Shown: piece after piece, positions 53,173-63,223 of the stretch
Layout of the letters: each line of letters begins with the position of its first letter
How positions within the stretch are numbered: position 1 is the stretch's first letter
From: Octadecabacter sp. SW4
GTDB lineage: Bacteria > Pseudomonadota > Alphaproteobacteria > Rhodobacterales > Rhodobacteraceae
NCBI RefSeq assembly: GCF_008065155.1
Contig: NZ_CP042819.1
Coordinates: forward strand, 1,860,001-1,924,000
DNA length: 64,000 nucleotides
Direction of reading: 5' to 3'
Translations under genes and position numbers: made by a program
Notes under the pieces: generated by a model
Database searches by the model: none
The model's input: only the letters and a program-made list of their open reading frames with translations
What the model was told of the DNA's origin: nothing

Positions 53173-54720
53173 TCAGAGCTCCAACGCTTTGAAAACATGC
53201 GGTAGTTCCTCGGCGATATCCTCCGCAATCAAGCCCGCACCAAAGGACAGCGCACACTCCGCATGCAGCCATGCGGCTGTCGTTGCCGCCTCCATCGGTG
53301 CAAAACCGCGCGCCAGCAATCCGGTGATGAACCCGGCCAGCACATCCCCCGACCCGGCTGTGGCCAGCCAGGGGGCGGCGCGCGCGTAAGCGGCCGAATG
53401 AATGCTGCATCGCCCGCCCGGGTCGGCAATCACCGTATCCGCGCCCTTGAACAGCACCACACAGCCCGCGCGTTTGGCGGCTTCGCGGGTCGCATCCACC
53501 TTGGAATAAGCGGGGCCGGTCGTCGCGGGTGCGTTCAGCTTTTCCGCGATATCGGGAAACAGCCGTGCGAATTCGCCCGCGTGGGGGGTGAGGATAGAGG
53601 TGTCATGCAGCCCGCCAAACAGTGCCGCATCCGCTGCCAGCGCCGTCAGCGCATCGGCGTCCAACACCGTCGGGCGTGGTTTCACCCCGCCCAGCGCCAC
53701 CGCTACCAGATCCGCCGCGCGCGCCACCCCCAATCCCGGCCCCAGACAAAGCGCATTGATTCGATCATCCCGCAGCACATGCGCCAAAGCATTGCCGTCC
53801 TGCACCCCTGTCAGCATCACGGCGGTCAATTGCGCCGCAGATTCCGCCAGCGCATCAGACGGCGCACCCACCGTCACCAGCCCTGCCCCGATCCGCAACG
53901 CACCACGGGCGGCCAAGCGGGCCGCACCGGTTCTGCCCTGCGTCCCCGACAGGATCAGGGCGTGGCCGTGGGCATATTTATGCCCCTGATCCCCTTTTCC
54001 CAGCCCTTGAGGCTTCTCGACCAGCTTGACCACATCGCCCTGCTGCAGTGCCGGGCTGCCCTCCAAGCCAATGGATTTTACAACCGATTTCCCGCAGGCA
54101 ACTGATCCCGCTGCAAGGACATGTCCCAACTTCAAGGTATGAAAGGATACGGTCAGATCCGCTTTGACGACATTTGGACCGTCACCCAACGGAACTCCGC
54201 TGTCACTGCAATACCCGGATGGAAGATCGACCGACAAGGAGCGATGTGTTTGCCCCACCTCAGGCATACAGGACAGGGTGGACAGGGGTAGCTCCACCTC
54301 CCGCGCAAGGCCCGTCCCAAACAGCGCGTCGATCACGAGATCGCAAATACCAGGGAAAGGTGTGTCCTCCCAAGTTGATGCCTTCAGGGATTGAACCTCG
54401 CCCATCTCGCACCACCGCTCATAATTCACCCGCGCATCGGGCGGCAGTTTCGCTGCGTCCCCGTAAAGATACACCGCAACCTCCCAGCCCCATTCCTTGA
54501 GCAACCGCGCCACGACAAACCCGTCGCCGCCATTATTTCCCGGCCCGCACAAGATCACCGCGCGGTGCGATGTGGCGGCCAGTTCCGGCCATTCTTCGAA
54601 CACGGCGTCCACGACCCCGCGCCCAGCCCGCTCCATCAGCTCCAGCCCCGTCACGGACCCCGATGCGATTGCGGCCTGTTCAATGGCGCGCATTTGGGCA
54701 GCGCTCAGCAAGTCGGTCAT
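53173..54720 (-). CDS. nnr: Bifunctional NAD(P)H-hydrate epimerase/ADP-dependent dehydratase
   Basis: A 515-residue fusion that repairs hydrated NADH and NADPH. The N-terminal epimerase (YjeF_N, residues 1-215) shows VILCGPGNNGGDGFVVARLL and LVIDALFGTGL. The C-terminal ribokinase-like dehydratase (YjeF_C) from about residue 240 shows HALILSGTQGRTGAARLAARGALRIGAG (core GRTGAARLAARGALRIGAG), LTPHAGEFARL, VLFKGADTVIADPGG and the ATP-site WLATAGSGDVLAGFI. It is divergent from glnB with 174 bp between. Confidence 0.96.
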   Translation of the reverse strand: MTDLLSAAQMRAIEQAAIASGSVTGLELMERAGRGVVDAVFEEWPELAATSHRAVILCGPGNNGGDGFVVARLLKEWGWEVAVYLYGDAAKLPPDARVNYERWCEMGEVQSLKASTWEDTPFPGICDLVIDALFGTGLAREVELPLSTLSCMPEVGQTHRSLSVDLPSGYCSDSGVPLGDGPNVVKADLTVSFHTLKLGHVLAAGSVACGKSVVKSIGLEGSPALQQGDVVKLVEKPQGLGKGDQGHKYAHGHALILSGTQGRTGAARLAARGALRIGAGLVTVGAPSDALAESAAQLTAVMLTGVQDGNALAHVLRDDRINALCLGPGLGVARAADLVAVALGGVKPRPTVLDADALTALAADAALFGGLHDTSILTPHAGEFARLFPDIAEKLNAPATTGPAYSKVDATREAAKRAGCVVLFKGADTVIADPGGRCSIHSAAYARAAPWLATAGSGDVLAGFITGLLARGFAPMEAATTAAWLHAECALSFGAGLIAEDIAEELPHVFKALEL

Positions 54721-54780
54721 TTCTTAAACACTCCGCGATTCAATTCTGCGTATTTGACGGGCGATCTGCACATTTTTTAG

Positions 54781-55233
<453 letters not shown>

Positions 55234-55269
55234 CCCGCAACCCAAACCTATCCAAGGGGACTGACCCAA

Positions 55270-56676
55270 ATGAACAACGCTGACCTGATCAAGATGATCA
55301 AAGACGAGGACATCGAATACGTCGATATCCGCTTTACCGACCCCAAAGGCAAACTGCAGCACGTGACGCTGATCAAGGATGAAGTCGACGAGGATTTCCT
55401 CGAAGAAGGCTTCATGTTTGACGGCTCCTCGATCGCCGGTTGGAAATCCATCGACCAGTCCGACATGAAACTGATCCCTGATGCATCCAGCGCCTATGTC
55501 GACCCGTTTTATGCGGAAAAAACCGTTTGCATTCACTGCACTGTGGTCGAACCCGACACCCTGGAACCCTATGATCGTGACCCGCGCGGCACCGCCGAAA
55601 AGGCCGAAGCCTATCTGAAATCCACAGGTATCGGCGATACGTTCTACTGCGGTCCCGAAGCGGAGTTCTTCCTGTTTGACGATGTGCGCTTTGCCGTGAC
55701 CTCGAACAAGGTATCCTACGAGGTCGATGCCATCGACGCTGCATGGAATACCGATACCCAATACGAAATGGGCAACACCGGCCACCGTCCCGGCGTCAAG
55801 GGCGGCTACTTCCCCGTGAACCCGATTGATGATGCGCAGGACATCCGTTCCGAAATGCTGTCCACCATGAAGCGGATGGGGATGAACGTCGACAAGCACC
55901 ACCATGAAGTGGCGTCTTGCCAGCACGAGTTGGGCCTGATTTTCGGCACGCTGACCCATCAGGCAGACGAGCTGCAGAAATACAAATACGTCATCCACAA
56001 CGTCGCCCAGGCCTATGGCAAATCCGCGACTTTCATGCCCAAGCCGATCTCCGGCGACAACGGCACCGGGATGCACGTGAATATGTCGATCTGGAAAGAC
56101 GGCAAGCCCCTGTTTGCAGGCGACAAATACGCCGACCTGTCGCAAGAGGCGCTGTATTTCATCGGTGGTATCCTGAAGCACGCCAAAGCGCTGAACGCGA
56201 TCACCAACCCGGCGACCAACTCCTACAAGCGCCTGATCCCCGGCTTTGAAGCCCCCGTGCTGCGCGCCTATTCGGCCCGCAACCGGTCGGGCTGCGTGCG
56301 CATTCCGTGGTCTGAATCCCCCAAGGCCAAGCGCGTCGAAGCCCGTTTCCCCGATCCGGCAGCAAACCCTTACCTGTGCTTTGCTGCCTTGCTGATGGCA
56401 GGCCTTGACGGCATCAAGAACAAGATCGACCCGGGCGCGGCATCGGACAAGGATCTGTATGATCTGCCACCCGAAGAGCTCGCCGAAATCCCGACCGTTT
56501 GCGGGTCGCTGCGCGAAGCTCTTGAGGCACTTGAGGCTGATCACGACTTCCTGCTGGCAGGCAACGTCTTCACCAAAGGCCAGCTCGAAGGTTACATGGG
56601 TCTGAAGTGGGAAGAGGTTTACGCCTACGAGCACACGCCCCACCCGATCGAATACAAGATGTATTACAGCTGCTAA
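55270..56676 (+). CDS. glnA: Glutamine synthetase type I
   Basis: A 468-residue GSI-beta subunit that makes glutamine from glutamate, ammonia and ATP. The N-terminal beta-grasp is [16 protein letters not shown]; the catalytic part has [40 protein letters not shown], and [14 protein letters not shown]. The adenylylation site is Y397 in [11 protein letters not shown], so activity should be controlled by GlnE and PII. It follows glnB by 36 bp and ends at a terminator with a UUCG tetraloop. Confidence 0.98.
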   Translation: MNNADLIKMIKDEDIEYVDIRFTDPKGKLQHVTLIKDEVDEDFLEEGFMFDGSSIAGWKSIDQSDMKLIPDASSAYVDPFYAEKTVCIHCTVVEPDTLEPYDRDPRGTAEKAEAYLKSTGIGDTFYCGPEAEFFLFDDVRFAVTSNKVSYEVDAIDAAWNTDTQYEMGNTGHRPGVKGGYFPVNPIDDAQDIRSEMLSTMKRMGMNVDKHHHEVASCQHELGLIFGTLTHQADELQKYKYVIHNVAQAYGKSATFMPKPISGDNGTGMHVNMSIWKDGKPLFAGDKYADLSQEALYFIGGILKHAKALNAITNPATNSYKRLIPGFEAPVLRAYSARNRSGCVRIPWSESPKAKRVEARFPDPAANPYLCFAALLMAGLDGIKNKIDPGAASDKDLYDLPPEELAEIPTVCGSLREALEALEADHDFLLAGNVFTKGQLEGYMGLKWEEVYAYEHTPHPIEYKMYYSC

Positions 56677-56696
56677 CCCGGCACCTGATTTGCAGT

Positions 56697-56733
56697 TCAG
56701 GGCGTCTCTTCGGGGGCGCCCTGACTCGTTTCA
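56697..56733 (+). terminator. Terminator after glnA with TTCG tetraloop
   Basis: TCAGGGCGTCTC (56697-56708) and GGGGCGCCCTGA (56713-56724) form a 12-bp stem (two wobbles) closed by a TTCG tetraloop and followed by CTCGTTTC. The T-run is weak but the hairpin is very stable. Confidence 0.75.
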
Positions 56734-56904
56734 GACGGTGGATCTACGGCTGAACCGGATCAACAATCGCGACGATAACCCGCCTTCGGTGCGTGAATTA
56801 AGACAATCCTGCCCTAATTGTTGCTGCCAAGAGCACAATTGGCTCAAATTATCACCATAATTTCTTGTTCAATGTTGCTGGAACTGTTGTCAGGAGGACA
56901 AATC

Positions 56905-57975
56905 ATGTCTGGTATTCCCAACAGTACGATTGCGGCATTGTGCTACGCCAACCCCTCGAACCTGAACTTTCAGGCCCTCGTAGCGGAACTTGAAGCCTCG
57001 CTGCGTGACAATCCACATCTGGATGTTCGTGTATCGACCCAATACGATGATTTTGTCGTGTTCGACCTGACTGGATTGCGAATCTGTCTTGCATACTGCG
57101 ATTTCCGAAAGGAATTCCCAGATCTCGCAGTGTTCCAGAATTATGCCGAAAGCCTGGTGTTTGCTGTCGGGTCAAGCCCGGAGCCCTCTGACGCGGGCAC
57201 CCTTTTCGAAAGGCGGGCAGATATGTGCCAGGGCCTCGTTGACAGGGTCGAGGCACATCACCCCCCAGATCAGTTCCTGCTGATCGAATTGGACGAAGTG
57301 TTCACCGAGGATGTATACGATTCCGTCCTCGAAAAGATTTGGCCCGTGCTTCAATCGGCGGCCTCGCAAGAAGGGGCCGATGCGGCACCTGCCCTTGAAA
57401 CATCACCTCTAGCGCGGTCTGCGCGCCGGGATCCCGACGATGTGCTTCCGGAACTTTCGGCCCGCTATGAGGCCGAATTGGCAAAGCGTGAGGACCACGG
57501 ACCCACAATCAAGGGTGCCGATGAACAGGCCGCGGACAGGCTACATCGACTTTCAGAATTCGCGCGGCATTTTGCGCGACGGCAGCACGAACCAACGCCC
57601 AAGGTGCGCCCGACACACCCCTGCGTTGCCGCGGACATGGCCGGCAAGCGGTCAATGGATGCACGCGCATTGCGCGGCGCGGCGGACCAGATGGATTGGG
57701 CGGAACGAACCAGATTGCGTGTCGCGCTTTACCCGCCTGAGTCGCAAATGCCTGAACCAAAATATGCACAGCCGCTTGTGCACCGTTTGGCGATACATTC
57801 CATGAATGCGGCTGTGCTCGCATTCTCGCTGCCGGTCGGCGCCGCAGTTCTGACCTATAGCGCCTTGGGCGGTGAAAGCATGGGCTTCACATCGCGCGCG
57901 ATGGCTTTGGCGGGAACTCTTGCCGGGGTAACACAGAGCGAAATCGGGGCTCAGGTGCTTGGTGCGTTTGTCTGA
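56905..57975 (+). CDS. Protein of unknown function with C-terminal hydrophobic helix
   Basis: A 356-residue protein. The N-terminal 110 residues form a compact mixed domain (NFQALVAELEASLRDNPHLD, QYDDFVVFDLTGLRICLAYCDF) that resembles small conserved alphaproteobacterial domains without assigned function. The middle is charged and low in complexity; residues 320-340 (NAAVLAFSLPVGAAVLTYSA) form one possible membrane helix near the C-terminus, so it may be tail-anchored. The start at 56905 follows AGGAGGACAAATC, a strong site. It follows glnA by 228 bp and has its own terminator. I name no function. Confidence 0.65.
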   Translation: MSGIPNSTIAALCYANPSNLNFQALVAELEASLRDNPHLDVRVSTQYDDFVVFDLTGLRICLAYCDFRKEFPDLAVFQNYAESLVFAVGSSPEPSDAGTLFERRADMCQGLVDRVEAHHPPDQFLLIELDEVFTEDVYDSVLEKIWPVLQSAASQEGADAAPALETSPLARSARRDPDDVLPELSARYEAELAKREDHGPTIKGADEQAADRLHRLSEFARHFARRQHEPTPKVRPTHPCVAADMAGKRSMDARALRGAADQMDWAERTRLRVALYPPESQMPEPKYAQPLVHRLAIHSMNAAVLAFSLPVGAAVLTYSALGGESMGFTSRAMALAGTLAGVTQSEIGAQVLGAFV

Positions 57976-58039
57976 CTGTGGTTGGCGGCATCGTTATCCC
58001 GCCAAGCAGCGGCTAATCTTGAGGCATGTCAAAACACCA

Positions 58040-58065
58040 GGCGCCCCGTTGTGGGCGCCTTTTTT
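58040..58065 (+). terminator. Intrinsic terminator after the 56,905-57,975 gene
   Basis: GGCGCCC (58040-58046) and GGGCGCC (58053-58059) form a perfect 7-bp stem followed by TTTTTT (58060-58065). It also lies 37 bp from the end of the convergent DUF3445 gene. Confidence 0.88.
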
Positions 58066-58101
58066 ATGCATGCCGACTTTGCCGCCAAACAGCCCGGTCA
58101 G

Positions 58102-58845
58102 TCAGAGTGCCACCACCGTCACATGGATCGAAAACACCACCGCGCCGGTGTCAGGCAGGCGCAGCACCGTTTGCCGTTCGCTGCGTTCAAACCGTGCATC
58201 GGGGCCACCCACGGGGCGCGGATCGTCTTCGCGCCGTGGCTGAAACAGGGCGGCATCATCATAACGCAGGAAATTGGCGCGCCACAGGGGCCGCCCCACT
58301 TGCACCCCGTCAAACAACCGCTGCACACGGCGCGCGATATTGTCGTCGTATTGCGCAACCGGCACATGGATTGCCCCCAAAGGCTTGCCGATCTTTTGCG
58401 CCAGCGTCCAGCTTGACGGGAAACACAAAAGCGCCGCCGTCAGCACATGTTCATCGCCCTGCTTTTGCAAGATACACAGGTCTTCCTGCACGATCTGCGA
58501 CAGGGTCAACAACGGATCATCCCGATCAACTGCAACCGTCACCCCGTCCGGGCGCGTGACCGCATCACCCGATACGGCAAACCCATCCGGTAAATGCGCC
58601 AGAACATAGCGCAGCAGTTCGTCCAACGCGGCCCCTGCCCCGTCACGCACCGCGATCACATCAGCCCGCCGCGCGGCAATCAAATCCGCCTTGAGCGCCA
58701 GTTGCGCCGCGTAGGCATCATCGACCCGCAGCCAATCCCCCAGATCGACGGGGCGCATCGCTGGCAGCCGCGCCGCCGCCACTTCGCGCAGGTCTTCTGG
58801 CATCACCGATTGCAAAATTGGGCGCAATAGATCGCGATTTGTCAA
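58102..58845 (-). CDS. DUF3445 heme-dependent oxidative N-demethylase family protein
   Basis: A 247-residue protein of the DUF3445 family (heme-dependent oxidative N-demethylase alpha-subunit-like). Landmarks are LDELLRYVLAHLP, LLTLSQIVQEDLCILQKQGDEHVLTAALLCFPSSW (core VQEDLCILQKQGDEH), LGAIHVPVAQYDDNIARRVQRLFD (core HVPVAQYDDNIARRVQRLFD), LWRANFLRYDD and a C-terminal VLRLPDTGAVVFSIHV. I place the start at TTG 58845 because GGGAGG stands 7 bp upstream; the next ATG is at 58803. It is divergent from dddP with an 81-bp gap. Relatives oxidise methylamines; the substrate here is unknown. Confidence 0.85.
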   Translation of the reverse strand: MTNRDLLRPILQSVMPEDLREVAAARLPAMRPVDLGDWLRVDDAYAAQLALKADLIAARRADVIAVRDGAGAALDELLRYVLAHLPDGFAVSGDAVTRPDGVTVAVDRDDPLLTLSQIVQEDLCILQKQGDEHVLTAALLCFPSSWTLAQKIGKPLGAIHVPVAQYDDNIARRVQRLFDGVQVGRPLWRANFLRYDDAALFQPRREDDPRPVGGPDARFERSERQTVLRLPDTGAVVFSIHVTVVAL

Positions 58846-58926
58846 AAACGAACCTCCCAAATGTCGATTTCAGGCCTGACACAGCCAAATCCCCGCCCCA
58901 GCATGTTTGCATCAGGGAGGACCGCC

Positions 58927-60267
58927 ATGAATACCCACTATCGCGATACCCGCAAGATCGACCCGACCCGTGGCGCAACCCTTGGCGACAATACCCCCAA
59001 TGACGCCGACCGGATCGAAATCGGCCCGACCCCGCTTGCATTTGCGGAATGGGCGGCGGCGGGGCTGGACCTGCCCGACCTGCAAGCCATGCGCGCCTAC
59101 CGCCACGCCCGTCTGACCCAGCATGTGGTCGATCGCGACTATGGCGGCGTGCTGATGTTTGACCCGCTCAATATCCGCTACGCCACCGACAGCACCAACA
59201 TGCAGCTGTGGAACTCCCACAATCCGTTTCGCGCCGTGCTGGTCTGTGCCGATGGCTATATGGTGATCTGGGATTACAAGAACTCGCCCTTTCTTTCCAC
59301 GTTCAACCCGCTGGTGCGCGAACAACGCTCTGGCGCGTCGATGTTCTATTTTTCGAACGGCGACAGGAACGATCAGGCCGCAGATGCTTTTGTCCCCGAA
59401 GTTATCGACCTGCTCCGCGAGCATTCAGGCGGCAACATGCGCCTTGCCGTCGACAAGATCATGGTTCCGGGCTACCGCGCCCTGATCGCCGCCGGGATCG
59501 ACGTGATGGAGGGCGAGGAACTCACCGAGAAGGCCCGCTCCATCAAGGGACCGGACGAAATCAAGGCGATGCGCTGCGCCAATCACGCCTGTGAAACGAC
59601 GGTGCGGCTGATGGAGGATTTCGCGCGCGAAAACGCCGGCAACGGCACCACGACCGAAGACGATATCTGGGCGGTGCTGCACGCCGAGAACATCCGCCGC
59701 GGCGGCGAATGGATCGAAACCCGCCTGCTGGCCTCGGGCCCACGGACCAACCCGTGGTTTCAGGAATGCGGCCCACGCGTGACCCAAAAGAACGAGGTGA
59801 TCAGCTTTGACACCGACCTGATCGGCGCCTACGGCATCTGCATCGACATCAGCCGGTCATGGTGGATCGGGCCAAACAAACCCCGCCCCGACATGATCTA
59901 TGCCATGCAACATGCGGTCGAACACATCCAGACCAACATGGACATGCTGCGCCCCGGCGTGAACATGCAAGACCTGTCGCGCAACACGCACGTGCTGGAT
60001 GACAAGTTTCAGGCGCAAAAATACGGCTGCCTGATGCATGGCGTGGGGCTGTGCGATGAATGGCCACTGATCGCCTACCCCGACAAAATGGTCGAAGGGG
60101 CGTTTGATTACGACCTGCAACCGGGCATGACGCTTTGTGTCGAGGCGGCGGTGGGCGAAGTCGGCGGCGATTTCACGATCAAGCTCGAAGATCAGGTGCT
60201 GATCACTGAAGACGGCTTTGAAAACCTCACGACCTACCCGTTCGATGACGGATTGATGGGGCGTTAG
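58927..60267 (+). CDS. dddP: Dimethylsulfoniopropionate (DMSP) lyase DddP
   Basis: A 446-residue M24-peptidase-fold enzyme that cleaves DMSP to dimethyl sulfide and acrylate. Length and sequence match the family from MNTHYRDTRKIDPTRGATLGDN onward. The residues known for DddP fall at exactly the expected numbers: metal ligands D295 and D297 (SFDTDLIG), D307 (CIDISRSWW), H371 (MHGVGLCDEWP), E406 (CVEAAVGE) and E421 (KLEDQ), and catalytic D377. The start at 58927 follows CAGGGAGG. Its stop overlaps that of a convergent nuclease-like gene by 4 bp. Cytoplasmic. Confidence 0.97.
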   Translation: MNTHYRDTRKIDPTRGATLGDNTPNDADRIEIGPTPLAFAEWAAAGLDLPDLQAMRAYRHARLTQHVVDRDYGGVLMFDPLNIRYATDSTNMQLWNSHNPFRAVLVCADGYMVIWDYKNSPFLSTFNPLVREQRSGASMFYFSNGDRNDQAADAFVPEVIDLLREHSGGNMRLAVDKIMVPGYRALIAAGIDVMEGEELTEKARSIKGPDEIKAMRCANHACETTVRLMEDFARENAGNGTTTEDDIWAVLHAENIRRGGEWIETRLLASGPRTNPWFQECGPRVTQKNEVISFDTDLIGAYGICIDISRSWWIGPNKPRPDMIYAMQHAVEHIQTNMDMLRPGVNMQDLSRNTHVLDDKFQAQKYGCLMHGVGLCDEWPLIAYPDKMVEGAFDYDLQPGMTLCVEAAVGEVGGDFTIKLEDQVLITEDGFENLTTYPFDDGLMGR

Positions 60268-61133
60268 GGCAAGGCGACCCGCGCCAGCACACCAAAATGA
60301 TCCGAACCAAGACGCGGGCGCACCTCGATCGTGCCCGTGATCCCTGCGCTGGCCAGAACATGGTCAATCGCAATCGGATAGCCCAGCACTTGATACGTGC
60401 GCTCGATATGGCCCACTCGCTGCGTTCCCGTGGCCCGTGCCACCCGCGCGATGGACCGCCCGGCGGGCACCATGTTGAAATCCCCGCCCACCAGCGTCAC
60501 ATCGCCGCGAAAGACCTGAAAATCCGGCAACATGGTTTCGACAAACGCCGCCTGCCGCCTGGGCCAGGGCCAGGGCAGATGCACGCCGATGACCCGCACC
60601 TGCACGCCGTCACGATCAAACACGCCCGCCACAAGACCCCGACGGCGAAAACAGTCCTCGCCCACCGTGGGCCAACGCGACAACACCGCGACGCCACCAC
60701 GCGAGCGCAGGTCGCAGGGCAGTTGATAAGGATAGGCGTCGCGCAATTCGTCCAGCAGATATCGGTTTGCAGGGCTCACCTCCTGCAGAGTCACAAAATC
60801 CGCACCCGAGCCGATCACATCCTCAACAAAACCCGCCCTGTCAGTTGTCAGATACAGCAGGTTCTTCTGATACAGCACCAGATCGGCAGGCTGCTCCAAC
60901 CTGTCGGGCATCCCTTGGGCAAGGGTTGATCCAAGCAAAACCAGACTGATCGCAATCGCCCCCTGCGCAATACGCCAGCGCCAGACCGTGACCGCCAGGA
61001 ACAGCACCGCCCCAAGGATCGCCACACGAAACACCGCAAGCGAATCCCCGATCGGGTGCAGATCACCACCAAAACTGGCGATCAACACGATCGCACCGAT
61101 CACAACAGAAATCCGGGCCAACCCGCGCATCAT
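60264..61133 (-). CDS. Membrane-anchored endonuclease/exonuclease/phosphatase family protein
   Basis: A 289-residue protein. Residues 1-75 contain two or three transmembrane helices (ISVVIGAIVLIASFGG, FRVAILGAVLFLAVTVW, GAIAISLVLLGSTLAQG). The rest is an EEP domain facing the periplasm: LYQKNLLYLT in place of the usual Asn loop, DFVTLQEVSP (catalytic Glu), VHLPWPWPRRQAAFVETML, LVGGDFNMVPAG (Asp/Asn) and the ending LGSDHFGVLARV (Asp-His). The fold hydrolyses phosphodiesters of nucleic acids or lipids; the substrate is unknown. It has a MMRG start, and its stop overlaps the dddP stop. Confidence 0.88.
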   Translation of the reverse strand: MMRGLARISVVIGAIVLIASFGGDLHPIGDSLAVFRVAILGAVLFLAVTVWRWRIAQGAIAISLVLLGSTLAQGMPDRLEQPADLVLYQKNLLYLTTDRAGFVEDVIGSGADFVTLQEVSPANRYLLDELRDAYPYQLPCDLRSRGGVAVLSRWPTVGEDCFRRRGLVAGVFDRDGVQVRVIGVHLPWPWPRRQAAFVETMLPDFQVFRGDVTLVGGDFNMVPAGRSIARVARATGTQRVGHIERTYQVLGYPIAIDHVLASAGITGTIEVRPRLGSDHFGVLARVALP

Positions 61134-61222
61134 CTCTCACCTTCCCGTGACGCAGCCGTCACATGTCTTGCCCTGCGCCGCACCAGCCGCCAGTTTGGGC
61201 GGACATCAGCGAAAGACCCATC

Positions 61223-62437
61223 ATGCCCACTGAACGCCTTACTTTTCAGGGCCATTCCGGCCACACCCTTGCCGCGCGCCTTGACCTGCCCGAGGGGCCG
61301 CATCTGGCCACCGCACTTTTCGCCCATTGCTTTACCTGTTCCAAGGATATTCCGGCGGCGCGGCGCATATCAGGCCGCCTTGCGGCGATGGGGATCGCGG
61401 TGTTGCGGTTCGACTTCACGGGGCTGGGCCATTCCAAGGGCGAATTTTCAAACACAAACTTCACCACAAATGTGCAGGATATCATGGCAGCCTGTGCAGC
61501 TCTGGATGAACGGGGCATGGCGCCGGGGCTATTGATCGGTCATTCGCTGGGTGGGGCCGCGGTGCTCAAGGCCGCGCCTGACATGGCGGGGATCAAGGCC
61601 GTTGTGACCATCGGCGCGCCCGATGATCCCGCCCATGTGACCCACAACTTCGCCGATGCCCTGCCCGAGATCATGACCCACGGCGTGGCGCAGGTCAGCC
61701 TTGGGGGACGGCCTTTCAAGATTGATCAGCAGTTCATCGACGATGTATCCAAAGGCGAACTTCTCCCTGCTATATCAAAGCTCAAGGCGGCACTCCTCAT
61801 CCTCCACTCGCCGATCGACGACACAGTGGGGATCGAAAACGCATCCGAAATCTTCCTTGCCGCGCGCCATCCCAAAAGCTTCGTGACACTCGATGACGCC
61901 GATCACCTGATCACCAACCCCGAAGACGCTGAATACGCCGCCGAGGTGATCGCCAGCTGGTCACAACGCTACCTTGATCTCAAGGCGCCCGCCCCACCGA
62001 TCGGCGCGCCCGAGGGGGTGCTGCGCATCTCCGAGGCAGACCCAGACGGTTTCCTGCAAGACGTCCAGAACGGCCCGCACCACCATATGCTGGCCGATGA
62101 ACCGCTGGCTTATGGCGGCACCAACCGCGGCATGTCACCCTATGGTTTTCTTGGGGCGGGGCTTGGCGCCTGCACCTCGATGACGATCCGCATGTATGCG
62201 CGGCGCAAGGGCTGGCCGCTGACCCACGTGAGCGTCGATGTAACCCATGACAAGGTCCACGCCCAAGACGCCGCCGCACAGACCGGCACCAAGGTCGACA
62301 ACTTCGCGCGCCTGATCACCCTGACCGGCGACCTTAGTGAAATGCAGCGGCAAAAACTGCTCGAAATCGCAAGTAAATGCCCCGTGCACCGCACACTGGA
62401 ACGCAGATCGCACATCACCACCGAACTCGCGCCCTGA
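61223..62437 (+). CDS. Alpha/beta hydrolase-OsmC fusion protein
   Basis: A 404-residue two-domain protein. Residues 1-250 are an alpha/beta hydrolase with the nucleophile elbow GHSLGG, oxyanion region FAHCFTCSKDIPAA, and the likely His in DDADHLITN. Residues 270-404 are an OsmC/Ohr-like domain with the two peroxidatic Cys in LGACTSMTIRMYARRKGW (core GACTSMTIRM) and KCPVHRTLE. Such fusions are known; they may join hydrolysis of esters with peroxide reduction. The start at 61223 follows CGAAAGA; the frame reaches back further without support. It is convergent with bioY. Confidence 0.9.
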   Translation: MPTERLTFQGHSGHTLAARLDLPEGPHLATALFAHCFTCSKDIPAARRISGRLAAMGIAVLRFDFTGLGHSKGEFSNTNFTTNVQDIMAACAALDERGMAPGLLIGHSLGGAAVLKAAPDMAGIKAVVTIGAPDDPAHVTHNFADALPEIMTHGVAQVSLGGRPFKIDQQFIDDVSKGELLPAISKLKAALLILHSPIDDTVGIENASEIFLAARHPKSFVTLDDADHLITNPEDAEYAAEVIASWSQRYLDLKAPAPPIGAPEGVLRISEADPDGFLQDVQNGPHHHMLADEPLAYGGTNRGMSPYGFLGAGLGACTSMTIRMYARRKGWPLTHVSVDVTHDKVHAQDAAAQTGTKVDNFARLITLTGDLSEMQRQKLLEIASKCPVHRTLERRSHITTELAP

Positions 62438-62501
62438 CGACTGTTCAATAATACGTCCCGCGAGAGGGCCAGCTTTCAACTCGCCACCTGACCAAACAAC
62501 G

Positions 62502-62531
62502 AAAACGGGGCGCAACCATCGGCTGCGCCCC
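62502..62531 (-). terminator. Intrinsic terminator of bioY
   Basis: GGGGCGCA (62507-62514) and TGCGCCCC (62524-62531) form a perfect 8-bp stem with a 9-nt loop; on the minus strand GTTTTCGTTT follows. It serves bioY and perhaps the convergent hydrolase gene. Confidence 0.8.
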
Positions 62532-62556
62532 ACTATTCAACAACGCTCAGAACCGC

Positions 62557-63156
62557 TTAACGGCGCGCATCGCCAATCAGCTTCCAGATCGTCGGGAAGG
62601 CAACGGCGGCCAGTGCCAGCTTGATCGCATCACCGATCAGGAAAGGCGTCAAACCCCAAGCGAAAATCGGCTGGTCCCAGCCATAGAGAACGCCCAGCCA
62701 AATCAGGCCGGGAACATAGATCAGGGCATTGCCGATCAGCATCGCCAGTGCCATTTTACCCGCGCTGCGGTCCCAGCCTGCACGCGCCAAAGCGCCCAGC
62801 GCCAAAGTGGCCAACACATAACCGACCAGATAACCGCCCGTGCCACCCATCATATAGGTAAGACCTGCTGCCTCGGCTGACGAGCCTGCAAAGACGTCAA
62901 AGCCCAGCGCACCGATCAACATGTAGCCAAGGATCGTCACCAGCCCGAGGCGCGTGCCATAGGCCGCCCCGATCGACAGCACCGCAAAGGTTCCCATCGT
63001 GATCGGCACCGGCCACATCGGCACCTTGATCTTGGCGGCGATGGCCAGCACGGCAATCCCAAGCACCACCATCGCAACCTGTTTGATGCGCAGGGCCGTG
63101 CCCGCGCTTGGGCCAAAGGCCTCGCCAAGAACCTGTGTCTTCATCGTGAGGGCCAT
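62557..63156 (-). CDS. bioY: Biotin transporter BioY
   Basis: A 199-residue integral membrane protein with about six transmembrane helices, the substrate-binding S component of an energy-coupling-factor biotin importer. Family landmarks are VPMWPVPITMGTFAVLSIGAAYGTRLG (core VPITMGTFAVLSIGAAYG), FDVFAGSSAEAAGLTYMMGGTGGYLVGY (core GLTYMMGGTGGYLVGY) and a C-terminal FLIGDAIKLALAA. BioM and BioN are not next to it, so it may work alone or with shared components encoded elsewhere. The start at 63156 follows AGGAGAGCG. No BioR-type site was seen upstream. Confidence 0.94.
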   Translation of the reverse strand: MALTMKTQVLGEAFGPSAGTALRIKQVAMVVLGIAVLAIAAKIKVPMWPVPITMGTFAVLSIGAAYGTRLGLVTILGYMLIGALGFDVFAGSSAEAAGLTYMMGGTGGYLVGYVLATLALGALARAGWDRSAGKMALAMLIGNALIYVPGLIWLGVLYGWDQPIFAWGLTPFLIGDAIKLALAAVAFPTIWKLIGDARR

Positions 63157-63223
63157 GTGCCGCTCTCCTGTTCGTTAATTGCGTTGCCCCTTAATTGCCC
63201 CAGCGGCAGCAGTCACGCAAGCG

